8,305 nucleotides of DNA from an archaeon (GTDB lineage: Archaea; Micrarchaeota; Micrarchaeia; Norongarragalinales; SBBD01): contig SBBD01000064.1 in the NCBI GenBank assembly GCA_005239845.1, positions 1 through 8,305 of the forward strand, written 5' to 3'. A program made the position numbers and the translations under genes. The stretch's first letter is position 1. Every line of letters starts with the position of its first letter. A model generated the notes under the pieces. That model saw only the letters and a list, made by a program, of their open reading frames with translations. It was not told the origin of the DNA and did no database searches. Positions 1-4,535 of this stretch are shown piece by piece.

Positions 1-23
1 ATCCGAGAGAGGGTGTCGGAACG

Positions 24-33
24 GTATTAAAAG
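24..33 (+). promoter_or_regulatory. TATA-like promoter element of the lipoprotein gene
   Basis: GTATTAAAAG resembles an archaeal TATA box. Its centre is about 34 nt before the ATG at 63 but only about 14 nt before the ATG at 42. A transcript starting about 25 nt downstream would begin near 53 and include GGAGGGG (55-61) just before the ATG at 63. This favours the downstream start. It is a pattern match only. Confidence 0.45.
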
Positions 34-62
34 CTCCTTCAATGAAAAAACCTTGGAGGGGA

Positions 63-1319
63 ATGGATTTTAAGGGCTTTGCGCTGCTACTGCTGCTCTT
101 GGGAACAATAACGCTGTCCGGCTGCGTCTCCACTTCCAACCCGATTCCCCAAGAGCCGCCCATACTACGCGCAAGCAATGCCCCACCAATCCCTTCCGCA
201 TCACCGACAACACCAACTCCCCAAGCCATCTTGCAACCCAGCCCGACTCCAGAACCTACTCCAACTCCAAGGCCAACGGTAACATGGATTCCGGAACAAT
301 GCCCGACTTCAGAACCAATAATTTCACCAACGCCTTGCCCTCCCAATGTGCCTTGCCCAGCGCAACCAGTTTCAGGTCAAGCTTTCGGCTGCGGCCATTT
401 TGAAGGCCCAGTAGAATGCGTTAATGACAACGACTGCACGCAGCACCAAGTGTGCAAGGACTATTATTGCGAAAACTTTACTTGTTCCGGGTATTGTGAA
501 TATTACAATGAAGACCGCTGGACGCGAGGCTGCCTGCGATACCAATGTTGTGCAGATAACGACTGCCCCATTGGCGCCAAGTGTTTCGACCACGACTGCC
601 GATACCCAATCACTAATTCTACAAACAAAATTGCCTTCATTGAAAATAATTCAATTTACGTCATGGAAAACGACGGATCGCAAGCATCCGTGTTTACCCC
701 CTTTGGATACCCGGCGTACCATTTGACTTGGTATCCGGACGGAACCCGTCTGGTCTACGGTTCCGTTTCGATAAGCCTCGATGGATCTAATAAGACTGCC
801 ATCCCGGGCATTGGCGATCACCCTTCTTGGACGCGCGATGGAAAAAAGGTCGCCTTCAACGGCGGAATAACTCCTGGCGGGTTTTCCATTCTCGACTATG
901 CCTATGGCGCACCAGTAAAGGTTACTTCCAGGAGTGGCGAAATTGATCCGGTCATTTCCCCCGACGGGAAAAAAGTTGCGTATGAGTCGTATGGAGCAGA
1001 TATGTGGCCTCCCCGTCTTCTGATAATAGACGCGGACGGTTCAAACACCCAGTATATCGCATCCGGACGAGACGCGACATGGTCTCCTGATGGAAAATTT
1101 ATCGCTTATGGCGACGGGCACGTTTACATCTACGATGTAGAAACGAAAAAGATCCGATTACTTGTTCCAGGAACTACTCCTTCGTGGTCTTCCAAAGGAG
1201 ATAAAATCGCCTTTACCAGGCCGGGGGGCGGCATTTCGTTGATCAACCCGGATGGAACTGGACAAAAAAATTTGACAGATTACGGCCGTTCTCCTGTCTG
1301 GTCACCCCTGCAAACTTAG
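63..1319 (+). CDS. Cysteine-rich lipoprotein with TolB-like PD40 beta-propeller
   Basis: Predicted exported lipoprotein of unknown ligand. From the ATG at 63 the protein has a short Lys-containing head, a Leu-rich hydrophobic run and a lipobox ending LSGC (Cys21), the likely lipidation site. A Pro/Thr/Ser-rich linker (about residues 25-80) follows. Next comes a module with 16 cysteines (about 80-179), including two copies of DNDC-x5-C-x4-C. The C-terminal 230 residues hold repeated W-x-PDG-K-x-AY-like segments (YPDG, TRDG, SPDG, SPDG, SSKG) spaced 33-42 residues apart, as in PD40/TolB six-bladed propellers, which usually bind proteins or glycans. An in-frame ATG at 42 would add seven residues. 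I prefer 63 because GGAGGGG lies just before it and the TATA-like element fits better. Cysteines are probably disulfide-bonded outside the cell. The domain calls are solid; the function is not known. Confidence 0.85.
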   Translation: MDFKGFALLLLLLGTITLSGCVSTSNPIPQEPPILRASNAPPIPSASPTTPTPQAILQPSPTPEPTPTPRPTVTWIPEQCPTSEPIISPTPCPPNVPCPAQPVSGQAFGCGHFEGPVECVNDNDCTQHQVCKDYYCENFTCSGYCEYYNEDRWTRGCLRYQCCADNDCPIGAKCFDHDCRYPITNSTNKIAFIENNSIYVMENDGSQASVFTPFGYPAYHLTWYPDGTRLVYGSVSISLDGSNKTAIPGIGDHPSWTRDGKKVAFNGGITPGGFSILDYAYGAPVKVTSRSGEIDPVISPDGKKVAYESYGADMWPPRLLIIDADGSNTQYIASGRDATWSPDGKFIAYGDGHVYIYDVETKKIRLLVPGTTPSWSSKGDKIAFTRPGGGISLINPDGTGQKNLTDYGRSPVWSPLQT

Positions 1320-1398
1320 TGATGAAAAAGACGATTGCTCTCAGATTAGAATCCTAAAATCTTGGACTAGGCCCCTAAAACCCAATTTCCCGCAAAAT

Positions 1399-1461
1399 GC
1401 CCTACCTAGGAGTCGAACCTATCTTTTTCCTTTCTTTCACTATGTTCAGTGCTACCACCCA
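1399..1461 (-). pseudogene. Possible degenerate tRNA (T-arm and acceptor remnant)
   Basis: On the minus strand, 1419-1409 reads GGTTCGACTCC, an exact B-box/T-loop consensus, with TAGG/CCTA pairing around it (1421-1407). The next pair is an A/G mismatch. A GTAGGGC segment plus A (1406-1399) sits where the 3' acceptor strand and discriminator would be. Upstream, GGTAGCAC and a CACT/AGTG stem look like pieces of a D-loop and anticodon stem. No matching 5' acceptor GCCCTAC is present and the cloverleaf does not close. It could be a decayed tRNA, a fragment left by integration at a tRNA gene, or chance. Low confidence. Confidence 0.25.
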
Positions 1462-1470
1462 TTTAGTATG

Positions 1471-1479
1471 TTTTTAAAC
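1471..1479 (+). promoter_or_regulatory. TATA box for the nuclease-like gene
   Basis: TTTTTAAAC is centred about 23 nt before the ATG at 1498 and 26 nt before the ATG at 1501. This is the spacing expected for a leaderless archaeal transcript. It lies inside the longest possible reading frame (ATG at 1468), which argues that translation starts downstream. Confidence 0.5.
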
Positions 1480-1497
1480 AAAGTATGTAAATTATTC

Positions 1498-1971
1498 ATG
1501 ATGACGATGTTGGAATGGTCGAATCTCACGAAATTACAGCTTAGCCGTTATGGTGAATATTATTCAAAAATGGAGTTTTCAAAAAACGGCTTCGATATAT
1601 ATACGTCAGAGATTGACGACAAAGGAATTGATTTTATCGTCAGAAAAGTCGGAGATTCTCCCAATATCTATTATTACGAAATTCAAGTAAAAACGATTCG
1701 ATGGCCAGACAGCAAATACGTTTTCATGAGAAAGTCTCAATTTCCCATTAACAAAAACGTATTTTTATCCCTAATAATCATTAAAGACGGGAGACTTTTC
1801 CATTATCTCATTTGCTCCGACGAATGGAATAAGCGCGCGTACTCTTTTTTCAAAGATCGCAGGTATGAAGGTAAAAAAAGCAAGCCAGAATGGGGGCTGA
1901 ACCTTACCCAAAAAAGTTTGCCAATACTCGATGCTACATTTAGATTCGAAAATACGATAACACGCCTCTAA
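1498..1971 (+). CDS. Small PD-(D/E)XK-like (DUF4365-type) hypothetical protein
   Basis: A 157-residue protein that I do not recognise by name. Its N-terminal half contains G-Y-Y-x-K-x-EFSKNGFDIY, then DDKGIDFIV, a short loop, and YYEIQVKT. An acidic residue in GIDF followed by E-x-Q-V-K on the next strand resembles the catalytic core of PD-(D/E)XK nuclease-fold families such as DUF4365. The fold is inference from motif spacing. The C-terminal part is basic and aromatic, with no membrane segment or signal peptide. I chose the ATG at 1498 over 1468 because a TATA box lies about 23-26 nt upstream; ATGs at 1501 and 1507 are also possible. Its codons are clearly more AT-rich than those of the genes after 2900, and the adjacent tRNA-like remnant fits acquired DNA. 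No toxin, methylase or transposase partner is visible. Confidence 0.7.
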   Translation: MMTMLEWSNLTKLQLSRYGEYYSKMEFSKNGFDIYTSEIDDKGIDFIVRKVGDSPNIYYYEIQVKTIRWPDSKYVFMRKSQFPINKNVFLSLIIIKDGRLFHYLICSDEWNKRAYSFFKDRRYEGKKSKPEWGLNLTQKSLPILDATFRFENTITRL

Positions 1972-2054
1972 GGTTAGCTGATAAGACGCGATTTTATCTC
2001 TCTGCAGGCAAGGACTAATTATCGATTCGCGCCAAATATCGCATTATGGTAGTG

Positions 2055-2063
2055 GTTTTTTAA
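2055..2063 (+). promoter_or_regulatory. TATA-like element upstream of a small ORF
   Basis: TTTTTTAAA within a GGTTTTTTAAAGG context matches the promoter-like elements before other genes here. A transcript from it would start near 2085 and leave a leader of about 39 nt before the ATG at 2124. Weak support for expression of the small ORF. Confidence 0.35.
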
Positions 2064-2123
2064 AGGAAAAAAATCGGTTGAAAATGGATTAGCGCATGCT
2101 TTCACACAATCAATGTGTCTTTT

Positions 2124-2276
2124 ATGGAACTGACCGATGAAAAAATTGAAGAACTTCTTACTTTGGGGCACGAGGCACCTGAATTAGACGAAACCTTCCT
2201 CGTTGATGGTCGAGAAATGCTTGCTTTATATAGGAGAATGCGTTCTGCACCAGCGTCAGAGGTGAAATATAGCTAA
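2124..2276 (+). CDS. Possible 50-residue acidic small protein
   Basis: An ATG-initiated frame of 50 codons ending in TAA. The product begins MELTDEKIEELL, continues with a Pro/acidic middle (HEAPELDETF) and then a basic segment (EMLALYRRMR). It is probably helical and has no cysteine, signal peptide or membrane segment. A TATA-like element lies about 64 nt upstream; no convincing ribosome-binding site is visible. It sits in an otherwise empty AT-rich stretch between the nuclease-like gene and the tRNA pair. I do not recognise a family. It may be a genuine small gene or a chance frame; the amino-acid composition looks protein-like. No partner gene suggests a role. Confidence 0.45.
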   Translation: MELTDEKIEELLTLGHEAPELDETFLVDGREMLALYRRMRSAPASEVKYS

Positions 2277-2290
2277 TTTCAAGAGAGGGA

Positions 2291-2309
2291 GTCTAGCCTA
2301 TGGCTAGAC
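2291..2309 (-). repeat. Perfect hairpin at the 3' end of tRNA-Asp
   Basis: GTCTAGCC, a TAT loop and GGCTAGAC form an 8-bp perfect inverted repeat. One arm includes the discriminator base of tRNA-Asp (2309), so the stem would abut the acceptor end in the primary transcript. No U-tract follows in the transcript direction, so it is not an obvious terminator. It may assist 3' processing. Confidence 0.55.
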
Positions 2310-2444
2310 GCCTTGGTCGGGAATCGAACCCGAGTCGGAGGCTGTTTGCGCGACGCCCCTCGTTTCTTTCTGGTCGAGGTCTTTCTTTTCTAAAGAAAGA
2401 GGTCGTTCGACAAGCCCCAATGCTAGCCGCTACACCACCAAGGC
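2309..2444 (-). tRNA. tRNA-Asp(GTC) with one intron
   Basis: The acceptor strands GCCTTGG (2444-2438) and CCAAGGC (2316-2310) pair perfectly, and the discriminator is G73, as expected for Asp. The D-arm is GTGT-AGCGGCTA-GCAT. The anticodon stem is GGGGC/GCCTC, and the mature loop TTGTCGA gives anticodon GTC (2411-2409). The variable loop is CGAC and the T-arm is TCGGG-TTCGATT-CCCGA. A 64-nt intron (2407-2344) lies at the canonical position 37/38. The mature product is 72 nt and no CCA is encoded. A T-rich TATA candidate (2472-2481) lies about 30 nt upstream on the minus strand, suggesting its own promoter. Confidence 0.93.
2344..2407 (-). other. Archaeal-type intron of tRNA-Asp (position 37/38)
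   Basis: The 64-nt insertion can form a bulge-helix-bulge-like structure. Exon bases TTGT (32-35) pair with GCAA (2349-2346) near the intron end. This leaves a 3-nt bulge A-C^A with the 3' cut before A38. On the intron side, CGAC (2405-2402) pairs with GTCG (2354-2351). The 5' bulge is slightly irregular. Inside the intron, TTTCTT/AAGAAA and CCTCG/CGAGG can form further hairpins. Boundaries come from restoring the 7-nt anticodon loop. Confidence 0.8.
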
Positions 2445-2471
2445 AGTGAAGGAGAAATTAAGGCAGGAAAG

Positions 2472-2481
2472 AAATAAAAAA
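2472..2481 (-). promoter_or_regulatory. TATA candidate for tRNA-Asp
   Basis: On the minus strand this reads TTTTTTATTT, centred about 32 nt before the mature 5' end of tRNA-Asp. That fits a start a few bases upstream of the tRNA. It suggests tRNA-Asp need not depend on read-through from tRNA-Tyr. Confidence 0.4.
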
Positions 2482-2576
2482 GGCATATCGGGGGGAGTGG
2501 ACACCGCAGAGGAAGGGGAGAAGCAGCTGCAGAGGAGGGGAAGGGGTCATGCATAGGAGGGTAGAGGCGACCCGAG

Positions 2577-2596
2577 TAGGGAACCTCGGTTCCCTA
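2577..2596 (-). repeat. Perfect hairpin downstream of tRNA-Tyr
   Basis: TAGGGAACC, a TC spacer and GGTTCCCTA form a 9-bp perfect inverted repeat starting 11 nt past the discriminator base of tRNA-Tyr. No U-tract follows in the transcript direction. Its placement parallels the hairpin after tRNA-Asp, though the sequences differ. The rest of the 162-nt spacer between the tRNAs is rich in GGAGG-like tracts and shows no gene. Confidence 0.6.
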
Positions 2597-2642
2597 GAGG
2601 GGTCAGTCCCGAAGGCCGGATTTGAACCGGCAACCGTCTGAT

Positions 2643-2689
2643 TTCCAACCTGGCGTCGTTCGTGCCTAAAAGGGGGCACCCATGCCGAA
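2643..2689 (-). other. Intron 2 of tRNA-Tyr (position 37/38)
   Basis: A 47-nt insertion between G37 (2690) and A38 (2642), the usual archaeal intron site. Internally GTGCC and GGCAC pair around a CCCTTTTA loop, and flanking GTTC (starting at exon base G37) pairs with GAAC. I could not draw a clean canonical bulge-helix-bulge at both cut sites, so the splice motif may be relaxed or rely on prior removal of intron 1. Confidence 0.7.
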
Positions 2690-2696
2690 CTACAGT

Positions 2697-2713
2697 TTCG
2701 TCTCTCGAGAGAA
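2697..2713 (-). other. Intron 1 of tRNA-Tyr (17 nt, position 30/31)
   Basis: Inferred because G30 (2714) must join A31 (2696) to restore the TCTGA/TCAGA stem. The insertion is TTCTCTCGAGAGACGAA and is mostly the 12-nt palindrome TCTCTCGAGAGA (2701-2712). CGTCT and AGACG can pair across the 5' junction. Of the ways to keep five stem bases, only the four-plus-one split gives full pairing. Confidence 0.65.
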
Positions 2714-2770
2714 CAGACGCTCTGCCAGATTGAGCTACTTCGGGAAGAAGAAATATTTAGGAAAAAGCGA

Positions 2771-2777
2771 TTTTTAA
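2771..2777 (-). promoter_or_regulatory. TATA candidate for tRNA-Tyr
   Basis: On the minus strand this reads TTAAAAA within CCCTTAAAAATCG, 27-33 nt before the mature tRNA 5' end. That is the expected distance for a start close to the tRNA. Confidence 0.5.
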
Positions 2778-2918
2778 GGGATTCTATTGGAGGGTTCTGA
2801 GAACAAATATTATGGGAAAAGCGGTTTTAAAGCGCTTCGTTGGGAAGGAAGCACAGGCGCCGAAATAAGGGTTTTGGGGATTCGGGCAAGACCGTGTTTT
2901 TGGAGTCGTGAAAAGGGT

Positions 2919-2928
2919 TTTAAAAAGC
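2919..2928 (+). promoter_or_regulatory. TATA box for the coiled-coil surface protein
   Basis: TTTTAAAAAG within GGGTTTTAAAAAGC is centred about 24 nt before the ATG at 2947, consistent with leaderless transcription from that ATG. A similar GGTTTTAAAG element at 2824-2833 has no clear gene at the matching distance. Confidence 0.5.
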
Positions 2929-2946
2929 TTTTTCCGTAATAGGGGC

Positions 2947-4413
2947 ATGAATCGATTTGCTCGCGTACTAGCCGTTTTTATCGTCGGCTTCCTCTTGCTT
3001 CCTTTGGTTCACGCGGTAACCATTGAGGAAAAGATTGCCCAGTACCGGCTCAAGAACGAGACGGCGGACGTCGGCCAAATCACGGTGGAGAACGCGAGCT
3101 ACTTCCTCGTGCGCTTCAACGAAAACCTTTCTCTTATCTTCAACGAGAGCCTCCACCTCGTGGAGGACGAGAACGTCGTGCAAAACGTGCTCTACAGCTA
3201 CTACCAGAGCGCGGGAAAGCTGGGCTTCAACGACGTGGCGGCCCAGGAAATCAACAACTCGTTCTACCAAGCGCTTGTATCCTACCAGCCCTGCAACAAG
3301 GTGTTCTACGACCTCGTGGAGGACAACTTCCTGATCAGGGACTACCGCTGCATCGAGACGAATACGGGAAGAATATGCGACGTGTCCTTCGCCTATCGGA
3401 AGAACATCTCCGACAACTTTGTGCTGCTGAATAAGGAAGTCGACCAGTTGGTGCCCCTGTCCGTTTCAGGAGACTCCGAAACCATCCTGGCCGCGCTATC
3501 GAAAGTGCGGGATTATTCGAAGACGCTGGAAACGGACATCGGCAACTTCGAGGGCTATTACAAATACTTCCGCGGGGACACGCTGGCCAGCGACCCCAAG
3601 TGCGGCTATAATCCTTCGCCCTTGCGCACGGTCCGCACGAAGGCCGAGAACGGCATCGCGGCAGGGGTCACGGATGTCAAGGGGGACGCGAAGAAGCTCC
3701 TGGAAGGATACGAGGAACGAAAGCTCGTCGAGAAGCTGAAGGGCGTGCAGGAGAAAGGGGAAAAACTGTTGGAAGAAATACAGAACTTTTCCGCGCGAGT
3801 TGAAGAGACCTACCTGGTAGACGCGCTGAAGAACAACGTCTCCTCCTTGAAACAAGAATTCGAGGAACACCTCAAACGCGCCAAGAACGTGAGCGAAGGC
3901 GAGGCGGCGTTCCAACAGCTCAGTCAAAAGGCGGATGCCGTGAAGGCCTACGAGGAGTCCATCGAAGGCGTCCTGGAAGCGTACAAGAACACGTCTGAAA
4001 TCCTGCAGAACACGAGTACAGCGCTGAGCAAGGCGAAAACCAAGTATGGCCCCAACGACGAGCGCTTGCCGAAACTGGAACAGAAGTACGTGGAGTTGGG
4101 ACAAAAGTTGGACAACGAGCGCACGGAAATCGAGATCGGGAACGCGTTGAACCGTTCGGCCAGCGTCAGTGCGCTGCAAAAAGAAGCCCAAGAGCTTTAC
4201 AACCGCGTCAGCACGCTTCCAGCCAAAGAAAGCGAGGTCGACCCCCTCATGGTCGCGGCGCTGGCCGTCATCCTGCTCACGGTGGCGGGACTCGTCTACT
4301 ATTTCAAGCTGCGCAAGCCTCGGGGAGGCAAGGAAGTCGACGTGCGCGCGCTCTACAAGAAACAGGAAGAGCAAAACCGCAAGGCCCTCACGCCCCGTCC
4401 TGAAAAGAGTTAG
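2947..4413 (+). CDS. Exported coiled-coil protein with C-terminal membrane anchor
   Basis: Unrecognised surface protein. From the ATG at 2947 it is 488 residues: a signal peptide (NRFAR, then a hydrophobic stretch ending near VHA), a long outward-facing region, one membrane helix near residues 433-453 (MVAALAVILLTVAGLVYYF), and a basic 35-residue cytoplasmic tail. Residues about 235-430 are rich in Glu, Lys and Leu and look like long alpha-helical coiled coil. Twelve N-x-S/T sequons lie in the outside region, suggesting N-glycosylation. It has only four cysteines in the mature part (116, 135, 144, 219), enough for two disulfides. The frame can extend to a GTG at 2908, but its 13 extra codons are AT-rich and contain the TATA-like box, and GGAG lies only 2 nt before that GTG, so I prefer 2947. 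A structural or cell-envelope role is a guess. Confidence 0.85.
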   Translation: MNRFARVLAVFIVGFLLLPLVHAVTIEEKIAQYRLKNETADVGQITVENASYFLVRFNENLSLIFNESLHLVEDENVVQNVLYSYYQSAGKLGFNDVAAQEINNSFYQALVSYQPCNKVFYDLVEDNFLIRDYRCIETNTGRICDVSFAYRKNISDNFVLLNKEVDQLVPLSVSGDSETILAALSKVRDYSKTLETDIGNFEGYYKYFRGDTLASDPKCGYNPSPLRTVRTKAENGIAAGVTDVKGDAKKLLEGYEERKLVEKLKGVQEKGEKLLEEIQNFSARVEETYLVDALKNNVSSLKQEFEEHLKRAKNVSEGEAAFQQLSQKADAVKAYEESIEGVLEAYKNTSEILQNTSTALSKAKTKYGPNDERLPKLEQKYVELGQKLDNERTEIEIGNALNRSASVSALQKEAQELYNRVSTLPAKESEVDPLMVAALAVILLTVAGLVYYFKLRKPRGGKEVDVRALYKKQEEQNRKALTPRPEKS

Positions 4414-4465
4414 CACGCCGGGTGTGCCTCAAAAAAGGAGGAAAGAAGGCCGGGAAGCACGATTC

Positions 4466-4481
4466 AAAAAGTATTTATTTA
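4466..4481 (+). promoter_or_regulatory. Promoter candidate for the MFS gene
   Basis: AAAAAGTATTTATTTA is the only AT-rich box in the 122-nt gap after the coiled-coil gene. A start near 4500 would leave a leader of about 36 nt before the ATG at 4536. It overlaps the N-terminal extension that a GTG start at 4422 would require, which argues against that start. Confidence 0.4.
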
Positions 4482-4535
4482 GTACCACCCCCAGAACTTG
4501 AACTCTTTTGGGACGTTTGCAGGGCAGCTATTCCC

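Larger units (their letters stand above)
2607..2744 (-). tRNA. tRNA-Tyr(GTA) with two inferred introns
   Basis: Acceptor strands CCCGAAG (2744-2738) and CTTCGGG (2614-2608) pair perfectly. C1-G72 with A73 is the archaeal/eukaryotic Tyr identity signature. T8, A14, G18G19, A21 and G26 are in place. The D-arm is GCTC-AATCTGGCA-GAGC and the T-arm is GCCGG-TTCAAAT-CCGGC. The genomic sequence after G26 cannot form an anticodon arm as it stands. Removing 17 nt (2713-2697) and 47 nt (2689-2643) gives TCTGA-CTGTAGA-TCAGA, a perfect 5-bp stem with anticodon GTA (2693-2691). The mature tRNA is then 74 nt, type I, with no encoded CCA. Readings with CTC (Glu) or GGA (Ser) fail on stem register, U33 or the short variable loop. 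The tRNA call is strong; the exact intron edges are less certain. Confidence 0.9.

Noticed and set aside
2458..2679. Minus-strand 73-codon open frame
   Set aside because: It runs across the 3' part of tRNA-Tyr, its intron and the inter-tRNA spacer; the tRNA structure explains the sequence.
2607..2744. Reading this tRNA as Glu(CTC) or Ser(GGA)
   Set aside because: CTC requires shifting the anticodon stem by one base against the fixed G26; GGA would need a long variable arm for Ser. Tyr(GTA) satisfies stem pairing and C1-G72/A73.
2812..2868. 18-codon ORF beginning ATGGGAAAAGCG
   Set aside because: Too short, overlaps a promoter-like box, and shows no conservation signal I can judge.
3496..4416. 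Minus-strand 306-codon open frame
   Set aside because: Antisense shadow of the coiled-coil gene; the plus-strand frame has a signal peptide, membrane helix and promoter.
4422..4535. N-terminal extension of the MFS protein from GTG
   Set aside because: The extra 38 residues are hydrophilic, not MFS-like, and span a promoter candidate.
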